Below are positions 36,483 to 48,775 of a stretch of DNA of 64,000 bases, piece after piece; the stretch's first letter is position 1, and each line of letters begins with the position of its first letter. The DNA comes from Himantopus leucocephalus (lineage: Eukaryota > Chordata > Aves > Charadriiformes > Recurvirostridae). The stretch spans positions 86,588,920-86,652,919 of the forward strand of contig RSEF01000003.1 of the NCBI GenBank assembly GCA_003993805.1, given 5' to 3'. The position numbers were made by a program, and so were the translations under genes. The notes below the pieces were generated by a model that did not search any database, was not told the DNA's origin, and saw only the letters and a list, made by a program, of their open reading frames with translations.

Positions 36483-37076
36483 GTAAGCAGTTTCATAGCC
36501 ATGTTACCAGCTGTTTTAAGACTTTTTGGAGCCTGTTAGTCATGTTTGGTTTCTCCCAGGATTTTCTTTTTCTGTGTTCATACCTTCATTTCTTTCAGGA
36601 ATATTGTTGTTGAAAGCTGCTCAGGAATTCTCCTTGAAAGGGTTCAGCTTAGAGGTGTTTCTTTGCTTTGCATTGGTTTGTTGGTTTGTTTTGTCCCGCA
36701 GTGGAATTGGATGTCTTTCAGGCTTGTGGAAAGACTGGAGGAACCTAATGGGGAGGGTGAAGACTGCTTGAGCATTGTTCCATCTCATGGCTACCTGTGT
36801 GCTTCATATCCTTTCTGTCCGTGTGAAAACCTCAGTAGACCCTGAGGATATAGTGCATGGACTTGTGTCAGTTGTTATAGGCATAACTGTACTGAAGGAA
36901 CAAAAACCTCTACTTCCAGCTGTTAGTATAGATGCAGTAACATCTTTCAATGCTGTAATGTTGTTCCAGCACACTGCATCTTTGTAACTTGAATTATGAT
37001 TAAATAAGGGACTTCAAGCCATGTGTAGGTGTCAAAGCCAGCTCTGAATAAGCTGATGTGTCTGCAAGAAGCAGTA
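36483..37076 (+). other. Sequence after CYB5R4 exon 10
   Basis: Presumed start of intron 10. Three overlapping 70-120-codon plus-strand open frames at 36526-36987 have no resemblance to the reductase domain and look random. Confidence 0.5.
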
Positions 37077-37112
37077 GAATCATAGAATCATAGAATTGTT
37101 AAGGTTGGAAGG
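37077..37112 (-). mobile_element. CR1 3' end (minus), cut by gap
   Basis: AATCATAGAATCATAGAATT followed by AAGGTTGGAAGG is the reverse complement of a CR1 3' tail. The rest is lost in the adjoining Ns. Confidence 0.85.
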
Positions 37113-37212
37113 NNNNNNNNNNNNNNNNNNNNNNNNNNNNNNNNNNNNNNNNNNNNNNNNNNNNNNNNNNNNNNNNNNNNNNNNNNNNNNNNNNNNNNNN
37201 NNNNNNNNNNNN
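37113..37212. other. Assembly gap of exactly 100 N
   Basis: 100 Ns is a common placeholder for a gap of unknown size. It is flanked by CR1 ends facing outward, and lies where the missing CYB5R4 reductase exons might be hidden or where two contigs may be misjoined. Confidence 0.97.
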
Positions 37213-37270
37213 GATCTCCGAAGGTCCCTTCCAACCCTGACCATTCTGTGATTCTATGTGTGATTCTGTA
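37213..37270 (+). mobile_element. CR1 3' end (plus), cut by gap
   Basis: GGTCCCTTCCAACCCTGACC then ATTCTGTGATTCTATG is a plus-oriented CR1 tail. It is inverted relative to the fragment on the other side of the gap. Confidence 0.88.
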
Positions 37271-39659
37271 ATCTCTAGCTTACTGTTTAGCATGTGTTGA
37301 GGACATGGTGTCTTGCCTATGTAGGGGAGAGATTTGCCAATCTCTCCCTTGATAAGGCCTTGTAATGAAGATGTAACTTATCTTGGTGAACACATAAATC
37401 AGTGTAGCGTTCCTTTGCATTCTCTTAGTAAAATACGAATAATTTTGTAATAAAATGCGTCACTGTATCTATTGCTACTAAAGAGCTTTTCCCAGCCCCA
37501 AAAATAATTGCTTTGGAAAATAATTTCTTAAGCATTCATAACTAATAAAGATCTGGCAACAAAACTTGTAAGTAGAGGCCAAACTTCTATGTAGTCTCTT
37601 CCTGATTATTTTTATGACTACTTCAAAGTGACACCAAACAAAAATTGAGTGTGGCTCCTTTCCCTTTTCTTCCTTTGTCAGAAGTGAAGAAAGCTCGTGA
37701 ATCCTGTACATAATTGCTTATTTTTCAATTAGAAATTCTAATTTTGTCCATTCTTCAAGGTAACAGAAAAATTAATGAAATTTGTATACTGCAAGCTAAG
37801 GATGATTAAAAATAACTGAACTGCTTGAAATACATTTTCATCTGTTATTAACCTTTTAATGACTACTAGTACTACAAAGACACCTGTTTCAGCTTCACCA
37901 GCTCATCAGTTACCACTGAGAGAACTTACGGTGAGCTCTACTTTGATACCCCTATGTGTCTTCCAGCAAAATTGGGCAGCAGATTTAATGCTCCTGCTTT
38001 TATCTGTGCTGCGCTGGTTGGTTTTGTGGTGTCATTGAACTGTAGCTGTTAAACTGGAAATCATAAACTGAGGTGAATGGACAGCTTGGATTGTATTGAA
38101 ACAGTTTAATCTATTAGAAAGCCAAATGGTCTATCAGAGCAAGGCAGGGAGGTGTTCTGATCTGACAGGCAAGCTGAACGCACCAGAGCATTTTGAAGGT
38201 GTCTGGCTTTGATTTTCAGTATTGGTTTCAGGGTTGGACTACAGAAACTAAGTTTATGCCATGAAGCTGGAAAATCTGTGTAGCCTTACCTCTGCATATG
38301 GCAGAGATCCCTTTGGCAGCATGGGGTGTGGGTTTCTTGCCAGTTGCAGGTTTGGTTTTTTTTTTCCTCTTGCAGGCATGCCTATATAGAGGTTCAGTAA
38401 TTAGTGAGTATCTTTGTTCCCCAGAACATATGTAGATATGGCAGTACCAGCAAGAGTTCCTTTAGATTTGAGAAAATTAAGAAATAATTGCCAACAGTGA
38501 TTTGCTACCCTAACCCTGTAACAACTGGATTGTTACTATAGTAATGAAAGTGGTGTTCGGCATAACAAAAAATAGCTGGAACGTGCCATGGATAGTTTGG
38601 AACAACACTTAGTTCAGATTCTGCTCACTGGGAATAAAGCCAACAGAAGAATGTCCTGTTTAATAAAACAGGACACTGACAAGACTAGACTATGTCTCAA
38701 GTGGGCAAAATCCTACGGAAAGATGCACAGAATACCATTTTTATCTGTATTCCGTGCACAGTTGTATAGCTAATGGCATGCAGTGGTTTTGGCAGTCCAG
38801 CCAGCTTCCTAAATGAAAGCATGTTTGCTTTTATTTCCTCTTTCAAATACACTGGTATCGTGGCAAATTCATGTTTGCAAATAAATTTTATGTACTCAAG
38901 AGACTATGAGTGTGAGGCAAGTTCACAATTTATATCCTTCTAAGCTGTGTACAATGAAACCCAAAACCAGTGAATTTTTACTCAATAAATAATGATTATA
39001 TACATTTTGTAATGCAGTGGAATCTCCTCTTGGTAAAGCTATTAAGAGTTAATCTAATTCTAAGCTTGGCAACAATGCTTGTGTATTATGTAATTGGATG
39101 CTCACACAACCTGAACGCTAGAAAAAGGAGCTGACGGACCAAGACCCAGAGAAGTGGGGTTATCTAGGAGTATCTCTTAATGCGTGCTGCTTGACAGGTG
39201 AGCATGTGCCTTGTGCAGGATAAATCCATCACTCAGGCACAGAGGTTTCTCCTTTGCTGTTATACCTTCGAGGTGAGTGATCCTGCAACTGCAGAAAGTC
39301 CCCTCATTGTTTAGGTTGGGGCTCTATGCGCATTTAGCTCAATGCACATTGAGTCTAGGAAGCAAGGGATTATCCTCACTCTGACAGGGTTTTCTGACCT
39401 TGCTGGTCTTTTGTGAGGCCACAACATCAGCAGGACATTCCTTTCACCCTCAGTCCTGACCTTCTGCTCATATCTCAGATTTAAAGCTAGGTTAAGAACT
39501 TGGTTTAATGAAGATGCTTCAGTCTTCTCATATTTCCTTCATCAAATTGGCTACTTGTTCCTCACAAAATGGAAGATTGCTGGCCATCCCTTGCACAGCA
39601 GGTACTGGGGAGCTTTGCCAGGATGCCAAGAATCTTAAGAGCCCTCTGACAGCATCTAG
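37271..39659. other. Non-coding sequence, no exon recognised
   Basis: Searched by eye for the FAD (R-x-Y-T-x-S/T type) and NADH-binding reductase motifs without success. No repeat ends recognised. Confidence 0.45.
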
Positions 39660-39699
39660 GGTACAATTGGCTTAGCTTACTTCTACGTCCACTAGTCAT
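39660..39699. repeat. Left copy of 40-bp direct repeat flanking a CR1
   Basis: Matches 40849-40888 with three mismatches over 40 bp (GTACAATTGGCTTAGC core). The CR1 tail starts at the next base. Confidence 0.85.
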
Positions 39700-40848
39700 A
39701 GAACCATAGAGTAGTTTGGGTTGGAAGGCACCTTAAAAGGTCATCCATCCCCTGCAATGAGCAGGGACACCTTCAACTATATCAGGATGCTCAGAGCACC
39801 ATCCAAGCTGACCTTGAATGTTTCCAGCGATGGGGCACATACTGCCTCTCTGGGCAACTCATGCCAGTGTTTCACCACCCTCACTGTAAAAAATTTCTTC
39901 CTTGTATCTAGTCTAAGTCTTCCCTCTTTTAGTTTAAAACCATTCCCCCTTGTCCTATCGCAACAGGCCCTGCTAAAAAGTTTGTCCTCGTCTTTCCTGT
40001 AGGCCCCCCAGGAGTCTGCTGGATTGCCTACAGCTCCCTATGCTGCTTTTCCAGCAGATGTCAGGGTGGTTGAATTCCCCCAGCAGGATGAGAGCCTGTG
40101 AGTGTGGTACCTCCTGTAGCTGGAGTAAGAAGGATTCGTCAACAGGCTCCACTTGATTGGGCAGTCTGTAGTAGATACCAACCACAAGGTTTCCATTGTT
40201 GCCTTGGTCTCTAACTGTTACCCGTAGGCTTTCAACCTGCTCATGGCTATTCTTCAGAGACAGCTCTTCACACTCTATCCATTTCTTGATGTAGTGCGCA
40301 ATGCCTCCACTCCTCCTTCCTCGCTTGTCCCTTCTGAACAGCCTGTAGCCATCAATAGCCACACTCCAGTCATGGGATTTGTCCCACCACGTTTCAGTAA
40401 TGGCAACTAGGTCACAGTCATGCAGGATGAGACCTGCATCCTGTCAGTGAATGTGAACAAACATCTTGGGAACCAAGCCCCAGGCAAAGATTTTAGTGAA
40501 AGAAGATGGGTAGTCTGTTGGGAAGCGGGTCCTCGAAGACAGCCCTGTTGTAGAGAAGGCCTTTCCCCTAGGCTTGTTAAAGACCGCTTCCTTTAGCCCA
40601 AAAGAAGACAGGTAATGATGTTGCTCAGCAAAGCTGCCTGTCCTGTTTCTGCTGGAAATAAGCATTACTCATGACTTTTCTAGAGCAGCTGTTGTACTCA
40701 CTGCTCTGTATGATGGAAGACAAGGCTGGTCCACACTTCTTGGGCACTGTTTTCAGACAGGGATGGTCCTGACCAAATACAGACGCAGCCTATGTGTTCT
40801 GTACCTCAGCAGATCCTTTGGCTTCAGACTCTTGGAAAAGAAAACTGA
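39700..40848 (-). mobile_element. Internally deleted CR1 with endonuclease-domain remnant
   Basis: 39700-40002 is the reverse complement of a CR1 3' end. Directly next to it, about 40003-40440 encodes on the minus strand part of the CR1 ORF2 apurinic-like endonuclease: VAIDGYRLFRRDKRGRRSGG near 40360-40300, VVGIYYRLPNQ, and ILLGEFNHPDICWK near 40075. The reverse transcriptase that should separate these parts is missing. 40441-40848 is not recognised but lies inside the same flanking repeat. The endonuclease frame is open for about 120 codons but is only a fragment. Confidence 0.85.
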
Positions 40849-40888
40849 GGTACAATTGGCTTAGCCTACTTCTATGTCCAGTAGTCAT
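40849..40888. repeat. Right copy of 40-bp direct repeat flanking a CR1
   Basis: Partner of 39660-39699. It ends with TAGTCAT, followed by unrelated sequence. Confidence 0.85.
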
Positions 40889-43800
40889 CCCTCCCTTTGG
40901 AACTAAAAGATGCTCCTGATTGTAAGGTTTAATGAGTGAACTCTTCTTTCCAACCGAGGTTTATGTGTTGCAAAGTTGTGAAAATCGTTTTAGCAATGGT
41001 GGGACCAGCAACTAGAATGTGAACTCCTAGGTACTGGAAAAAACTACTTCTGGCTGATGCTGTGATAGGGTCTATCCTAGTACTTGTGAAACTGCTTAGT
41101 TTGAAAACACTACTTCTTTGTGGGAGGAAACCTGTAAGCCACTAATGAGTAGGGCAGCATCCTTAAATGCGGGAGACCCTCAGTCCCTTCTGCTTGTGGA
41201 GGAACGGGATCAGCATGTCCTGCTTCTCAGAGAAGTCCTGGCCACTGAGCTGTGGGGCAACAGTGATTAACCTGTGACCTTAAAACAGTCCAAGTGTGGC
41301 TTGGGTGTGGAGAGCTATACATTCAGGTGAGGCACCATGGCTGGGACACCTTAGGGGACACAGTGTTCCCTCACTTAGTGCCTTTTTGAGAGGGGCTGGC
41401 CTCATGCACATCTACGGGATCATCAGCTAGCTCATTTCCTGCTGAGCACACTGATTTTGGTGAATCCTTTTTGGAGAAACACAATTGACTGTATAGATGT
41501 CTGTGCTGGCACTGAATGTACTACCCAGCCTGGCTGATATTTAAAACTAGAATGAAACAACAATGAGAGCTGCAGCACCCTTATCTGAAGTTGAGTTGGG
41601 GTCTTCAGTATCTGTCACTTATGAAAACATGGACTTGAAAATAGTGCCTGCTGTCTTATCACTAGCTTGGGATGATTCCATGTGTTGGTGGAGGTGAAGG
41701 GCAGCAAACGCTTTATTCCTTCTCTCTTCCTCCCCCACCTCAGCCTTCACTGAAGAGAAGGAATGGCAGCATAATAGAGAAATACAGGTGTTGAGGAAAA
41801 CGTGAACTTAACGCAACCCCCAGTTTCAGAGTGCCTCAGAGCATTGCTTGAAAAAACATCAAGCTAAATAACCAGAGAAAAGAGCTGAGCTAAATGTAAA
41901 TGTTTTGACCAGTGGGTGTTATTTTGCTGACATGTTCACAAGGGTGTTTAGAGATGGGAATGTGATGCTGCAAGAAATGTTTGAAAAAGAAAATGAAACC
42001 AGCATGAAATTCTGTAATGCCTGCAGAAATCCAGGAGTGATGCCAAGGTGCATCCTTCTTTTTTTGCTTCAGTTTCAATGAGCCTGAGGTCAAGCCCTGA
42101 ATGCATATTCTCCCACTGTCCTCTGGGCCTGCAGGGGACTCTTTTGATGAACATAAGCAGTAAATGTATGGCTTCTCCCTCCCCTCCGTCCCATTGGGCA
42201 AAAATATATTTGGCATGACAGAATTTAATCAAATTGCTAATTTGTTTCAGATCTCCCCTGCTTCTTTTGTAATAATGGTGGGTTTTTTTCATGTCTAGGT
42301 TGCTGTTGAAAACAATCCTTGGAACTGTTTTTTAATAAAAACAATCTTGTCTGTGAAAATAATCTCTACTGTACTGCAGAGGTATAATTACTGCTGACAC
42401 TGTCAGAATGGCATAATTTAAGTCCTTTATCTCATGGAAGAAAAGGCATTAATGATTACAAGCATTCCCATTATTTAGGAAGTGCAGACTTCTTAAATGA
42501 ACTCGGTTCTTTGGTGGCGAGTGATTTCTCTCGTCCCACGGAGCACTGCAGAGCATACACATACTCATTTGTGAGAACCCCTGGGAGACGTGGGTGCGGG
42601 GCCTTTGTTTCAGCTTTTGTTGCAGGTAAGTGCAGGGATCTGAATGCATATACGGTATTTGCAGAAGGCAGGCTCTGTGTACCTCATCTTCTAAAGCAGA
42701 GTCTCTGCTAGTGCTCCGAAATCATAGTAAACCATGTTCCGCTGGAGCAGCAGCAGTGGGCAGTTTAGGGCCATCGCTGCTGGTAAGGCGTATTTGGGCT
42801 GAGACACAGAAGATTTGTTTCTGTAATACGTTCCACCTTCCCTTCAAATCTGTTCTTGGATGTTTTGTTTTATTGTTGCTGTCAAGAAGCGCTGATCTGT
42901 TCAAAGGGCCTGGAAGTCTGAGGTGAGCATCTTCTATGCCCTGCCTGCCTAACGTTGGTCGTTGGTCTCTGTGTCTCTGCAAGGGGCTAGATCCAAACTG
43001 TCTTTATTCTGCTGTGGGGCTACACCTCTTGGAAAGCTGTCTTATATTTATTCCAACTACTCTACATGTCTCTCTTACGCTCCTCAGTCTCAGTAAGGTA
43101 CTTAACATAACACAGCAAACGGGTCAAGACTGTGTTTATGCTGCTCTTTGCTTCTACAACCTACCACTGGAGAATTACCACTGACGCTATGCACCTATCC
43201 TTGCCGTTTGTGCAAGTCACTTTCTGAAACATCTGGTAAATAAAATTACTTGGCTGGTATTGCCATTAGTTCTGTTCAAGAAACAGGAGCTTGATATTTA
43301 AATTGTTATTTTATCTGCTGTGCAGCGTGATACCCTTGTAAACCAGACTCTGGTAGGTTGCCGCTGAAGAGTGACATCTGCAAGAGGTTTCATTTTAGCT
43401 TATTTTTTTCTGTCCTCTTTCAAGACGATATTTTTCCAAAGTGATCATTGCTCGGTAGCGTGGACTACTGAAAATGTCTTTACTGAGTCTTGCCAACCTG
43501 GAGCTAAGTGGTCTAGAAGTCTGTTTCCCAGTGAGCCCTCAGTGACGAGGTGAACCTTAGTTTGGGTTACATCTTCAACTGACAACTGCTCTCCCTTCTG
43601 ATTTCCATGCTCCCTTCCCAGCTGTAATTTTAACAGCTTTCTCCAGAGTGAAAAGGGTAAGTATAGACCAGACCAGTCTGGACAAGGAGATGGGATGCAG
43701 GCAAGCAAAGGCTGAAGTAGTGAAAATGTGCTGAGTGCCAGAACACGCACAACCTTTTTTCATCAGCTGGTTTTGACGTCTTCAAGACTTTTCTTATTTA

Positions 43801-45022
43801 TTGTCAGTTGTATCCTGTAGTTATTTCTAACAGCTGACACTTGTAAATCTGCCATTGCTATATGTTAGGCAGTACCCAGGCACTGTCCATTAACCTGGTT
43901 GCTAAATTATCATATTCAGCAAGCAGATGAGTGGACAACCGCTATTTGTTGTTAAATTGGATAGAAAATCTTGTGTATGAATCTACTAGCTGAAAAGCCC
44001 AAACTGTCAGGTCTAAATATCTGTGAGTTAAACTTGGTGTTGATGGATAGGCAAAAAAGATGCTTTTGCTGTAAAAAAGCAATGATATAACAGAACTCCA
44101 GCTTCTTATTCTTTACATCACAACTTAAGAAAAATTTTCCCTCCCTTTGCGATGGGAAAATTGTAAGCTGTACCACATATCCTCTCCCTTTTTAAGTGTT
44201 ACGACATCCCTAACAGCAGGGGGAAAAAAAGGCTCATCCAGAAGTAAATCTAGTATTACTCCCCCCTTCTGGGAGGGTAAGATTTGAACTGAAACACTTC
44301 TTCATCAGTTGCATAGCAATGTAATCTGCTTGCTATCACATGGTTTGTGAGCCTGAGTTTTTCATTCAGCTTCTGATTACGAGGGCCCCAAAACTGGGAC
44401 AATCCTCATCGTTAAGCATGTTGTAGGAAATGCAATTTCTCCCACCCCACACATCTGTCTTTTCAGTAATTGCCACTGTTGCTCTGCCTTCAAACAAAAA
44501 CATCAATGAACAGAAGGGTGTTCTATCTTTATATGTAGCTGGGGGTGACAGAAAGGTGAGAGGCATGATTCATCTTCCTTAACTACCCAGAAGCCAAGTC
44601 TGGAGAAGGATGGGAAAGGGCGCCTGCAGAGCATGTTTCACCTAATTGCAGACAGACACATTTCCACTAGGCAGTAAGTCCCATCTTTCCCACCTCTTTC
44701 CCTGTAGGGCAAACCTCAATCAACTGTTCAACCAGTTGCTTAAATGTAGGATTTAGATTAACCGCTTTCAGAATACAGAACTATTAGTGCTTGCTGTTTC
44801 AGAAACATAGATGGTCTATGCTTCAAAAAATAAGTTTTACATTTATTTCATAATTTTATTGTCTTCTTCTGTTCTTGTTAGGACACGATGGGGAAACAGG
44901 AGTCAGAGATACAGAGTATGGAGCACCGTTAGCCGAACAGACCTGGGAGCTCTTCTGGAAGACTAATGTTAAACAGCATCTTTCCAACATGTACCCCTCA
45001 AAGTAATATTCATCTTGCGTGG
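40889..45022. other. Non-coding sequence, no gene recognised
   Basis: No recognised exon or repeat end. A strong donor-like CAG|GTAAGT occurs at 42625, after a 66-codon open frame without family resemblance. A possible alternative CYB5R4 terminal exon at 44882-45006 is discussed in findings. Confidence 0.45.
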
Positions 45023-45582
45023 TGTACTGGGTCTGGCTGAAATGGACTTAATTTTCTTCATAGAAGCTCATGTGGTGCTTTGTTTTGGATTTGTGACCCA
45101 AACAGTGTTGATAACACAATGATGTTCAGCGATTGCTGAACAGTGTTTGCACGGCATCAAGGTCTTCCCAGTTTCTCACTCTGCACCCCCACCGGTGAAT
45201 AGATTGGGGGTGGGGAGGGGACACAACCAGGCAGATGACCCCAACTAACCAAAGAGATATTCCATGCCATATAACGTCATGCTCAGCAATAACATGGACA
45301 GGAGGGTGTTTAGGAGACGAGCCATCTGTTTTTTGCTCATGGCTGGGCATCAGCCCAGCCGTGGGAGATGGTGAGTGATTGCCTTTGCATCACTTGTTTT
45401 GTTTGGTTTTCTTTCTCTCTTCTTCCACTTCTCCTTTGCTTATTAAACAATTTTTTCCTTGACCCACAACTTTTCTTGCTTTTCCTCTTCTTTTCCTCTT
45501 CGCCTGCCTCACTGGGGGTGGAGGGGGAAGCAAGCGAGCGGTTGTGTGGTACTTAGCTGCCTACCAGGGTTAACCCGCAACA
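45023..45582 (+). mobile_element. ERV LTR, second family, copy 1
   Basis: It starts TGTACTGGGTCTGGCTGAAA and ends CTACCAGGGTTAACCCGCAA followed by CA, a layout familiar from bird ERV LTRs. An ATTAAA polyadenylation-type signal lies near 45443. No clear target-site duplication was found at these borders, so the ends may be off by a few bases. A related copy lies at 47426-48148 in the same orientation. Confidence 0.75.
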
Positions 45583-47425
45583 CAACATTACTGCATTGAA
45601 ATGACAGCTTCCACTTCAACTCAAGCTGTGTGAGTTTCTCAAGCCCAGGTTGTACGCCCCTATACAAGAACTGAAACAAGTAGAGAGAAAAAAGAAGCTA
45701 ACAATGTTGATCCCAAGTTACAAGCCCTCCATCACTATGTCTCTGCTGCCCATAATAAGCATATTTCAGCTAGCACCAGCTGAGCTGGTAAGTACACAGA
45801 GCACTAGTTTATATGCCCAAAGCTGTGTCTGCATGGTACTGAAGCTGACTTGTTAGCCATGTCTCTTACTAAGGCTCATTATTCCTAACACAGAGCCACA
45901 CCAGCACGGCTGCAATGTTTTCATCTCCCAGAGGTAACTCATTCCACACCTAACGATGTTCTTCATAGCATCAGATGGTATAGTAATCCTTAGCATTTAT
46001 ATAGCAGATCTTTGAAGCCACTGAAGCCAATCAACTCTTATAGGATGGATCCTACCAGTGCAAACACTAAGCAGCTGTCTTTGGTGAAAGTCACAGAGCT
46101 CCTGAAAATAAATGGGCATGAGCATCTAGACACATATGCGTGGGTCTGGGTCCTATCTGCAGCTGAAAACATTGACTTACAAAGACCTGGTCTTCTTCTA
46201 GTGCTAGCTGCTTTGGGATGACTGGTCTAGTTGTTCCAATACATAGGCCAGAGTCATACAGGAGCAAGAAACATGGTTTTAAGTACCAGCCAGTTTCAGG
46301 TCCTGGCTTAGCCATGGGCTGCTTGGGCAAGACGCTTCAAATCTGTGCCTCAGCTCCACACCATCTGCTCCAGCACTGTGGCAGTGGGAAAGTGCCACAC
46401 AAAAGCTTAGTATCAGGCTCAAATAACCATACTCATCGTAGCTACAAATAATTTCTCCTATGCTTTGAAGCTGACGTGCCCAAATTGCATGCTGCATGAA
46501 GGAGGACAGAGATATCTTTATCTCTTTTCCCCAGTGCAAAGATAAATTTTCCCCCGATGGTTTCATTTTTAAATTAAGGCAATTTTAATCCATTGCTCTC
46601 TCTTGCTACACCTTTATTTCATTTCCAGCCTCTTGGCATTTTCCTTTCACTCTTTTCTTCAAAATTTGTCATGATTTTTACTGTCTGATTAAATTTATTT
46701 AGGGCTCCACCTATCACTTGTTTATTGTCTGACTCACTTGCTCTCTTCACTCTCCTACTGTTTAATACTTAGTACACATCGTACTTCCCAGCTTTAGCAA
46801 TCTTTTCTCCATCTTTCTTGGCTGTTGTCCAGCATTTTGCTTATGAATACTTTTCAGGACATAAATTCTTCTCAGTGCTGGAAAACTTCGAGTCAGCTTC
46901 CCAGCCAAGAAACAGACTTTGTGCTACTACTCCCCCAATTTTCAGTACTAGCTAGTACTGTTGTGGCTAGTTCAGCCATCACATTTGTTTCTTTTCTGAT
47001 ATCAAATGCAAGGTTTGAAAAGACTGTTCCCAAAGATGTATCTCAAAAGACGCAAATAAGGAACATAAGAGTAAGTTCAAATCGGGTCCCAGTGCAAGAG
47101 CATTTCAGTGGATTCTGTAACTGGCTGAACCCTTGCCAAATACAGACGATGTCTGGAGACGTCTTGAGAACTGCGAAAAGTCTGTGGTCTTGCAAACCAA
47201 AACATGGAGCTTCACCTCTATCTTCTTACTGGTAGATATGTTACCCTGCAGACTGCATGTGAACTACTCACTTAAGCTATATCTACATAGTTCCTAAGAG
47301 ATACTAGCTCATGTTCATTGACATACTATCACGGCCAAATAACTTCTGGTTGACTTGGTGAGCAGGCAGACTATGGTATTTTTGCATGCAGACATGCGTT
47401 TAACAGGCCTAATCTTCTCCCCATG
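45583..47425. other. Sequence between two direct LTRs
   Basis: 1.84 kb between two LTRs of one family. I see no gag, protease, polymerase or envelope motif in any frame, so this does not look like a provirus interior. Open frames of 77-136 codons are present but unrecognised. Confidence 0.5.
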
Positions 47426-48148
47426 CGTACTGGTTTTGGCTGGGATAATGTTAATTTTCTTCATAGCAGCTCGTATGATTCTGTTTTGGATTTGTGATCA
47501 AAACAGTGTTGATAACACACCAATGTTTTAGCTATTGCTGAGCAGTGCTTACAGAGAATCAAGGCCTTTTCTGCTTCTCACACCATCCCACCAGTGAGTA
47601 GGCTGGGGGTGCACATGAGGTTGGGAGGGGATGTAGCTGGGACAGCTAACACCAACTGACCAGAGGGATGTTCCATCTCATATGATGTCATATGAGATGC
47701 TCAGCAACAAAAAGTTGGGGAAAGAAGGAGGAAGGGNAGAGGTTGGGAGGGGACGTAGCTGGGACAGCCAACACCAACTGACCAGAGGGATGTTCCATGT
47801 CATATGATGTCATATGAGATGCTCAGCAACAAAAAGTTGGGGAAAGAAGGAGGAAGGGGGAAATGTTCAGAGTTATGGTGTCTGTCTTTCCAAGTAGCTG
47901 TTGCATGCGATGGAGACCTGCTTTCCTGGAAATGGTTAAACATCTGCCTGCTGATGGGAAGTAGTGAATTAATTCCTTATCTTGCCTCACTTGCATATGC
48001 AGCTTTTGCTTTACCTATGAAACTGTCTTTACCTCAGACCACAAGTTTTCTCAAATTTACCTTTCCAGTTCTCTCCCCCATCCCACTGTGGGGAAGTGAG
48101 CGAGCAGCTGGGTGGTGCTTAGCTGTCTACCAAGGCTAACCCACAACA
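47426..48148 (+). mobile_element. ERV LTR, second family, copy 2 (contains assembly duplication)
   Basis: Resembles 45023-45582 throughout, starting at CGTACTGGTTTTGGCTGGGA and ending CTACCAAGGCTAACCCACAA. It is visibly diverged from copy 1. About 122 bp of its length is a duplication around a single N at 47737. CATG occurs at 47422-47425 and 48147-48150, a possible 4-bp target duplication if the LTR ends two bases earlier. Confidence 0.75.
47617..47858. other. Probable assembly duplication around a single N
   Basis: 47617-47736 and 47739-47858 are 120-bp copies with a few substitutions, separated by an N at 47737. The substitutions suggest the two contig ends came from different alleles. 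Confidence 0.88.
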
Positions 48149-48496
48149 TGTTGGCAGTGAAATTTCAAGTGAGCATTTGATGGCCTAGAAAAAGCTCTCA
48201 TAGTCCAAAGAGACTCTAAAGTAAGCTTGAGGCTGTTCTTCAGACTTGGAGTGTAAAGGTCGGTGATTCCAGGTTTGAGGTAGTCAGGCTTCCTGAGACA
48301 TCAGGCTTGGCTTGCAGCATCTTAGTGTGTCGTCATTTAGGTGAGAGAAAGAAAGGATGGCCTGTCTGCCCCCAAAATCCAAGAGAGGTATTCTTAATCA
48401 TGGGGTTGTGGTGCTATCTCCAGCCTTATGTTCTCCCAACATACCTTGCTTTTGTGCCCCTGTTGCTTCTGTAAAGAAGGTAAGAAAATGAAGTTT
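48149..48496. other. Short non-coding spacer
   Basis: Nothing recognised between the LTR and the CR1. Confidence 0.5.
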
Positions 48497-48775
48497 ACAG
48501 AATCACAGAATGGTCAGGGTTGGAAGGGACCTCTGGAGATCATCTAGTCCAACCCCCCTGCCAGAGCAGGGTCACCTACAGCAGGTTGCACAGGATGGCG
48601 TCCAGGTGGGTTTTGAATGTCTCCAGTGTGGGAGACTCCACAACCTCTCTGGGCAGCCTGTTCCAGCGCTCTGCCACCCTCAGAGTAAAGAAGTTCCTCC
48701 TCATGTTTAGATGAAACTTCCTATGTTCAAGTTTGTGCTCATTACCTCTTGTCCTATCACTGGGCATCACTGAAT
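48497..48775 (-). mobile_element. CR1 LINE 3' fragment
   Basis: Reverse complement of a CR1 3' end: ACAGAATCACAGAATGGTCA, GGTTGGAAGGGACCTCTGGA, GATCATCTAGTCCAACCCCC, then CTCTTGTCCTATCACTGGGC. It is better preserved than the other CR1 fragments here. Confidence 0.95.

Noticed and set aside
37874..37930. Possible CYB5R4 exon 11 near TACTACAAAGAC...CAGCTCATCAGT, with a GTGAGC donor
   Set aside because: The resemblance to the start of the reductase domain is a few residues only, a stop interrupts the required phase, and the upstream sequence is not a pyrimidine-rich acceptor.
45023..48148. Full provirus bounded by the two direct LTRs
   Set aside because: The two LTRs are visibly diverged and the 1.84 kb between them has no gag, pol or env motif that I can see.
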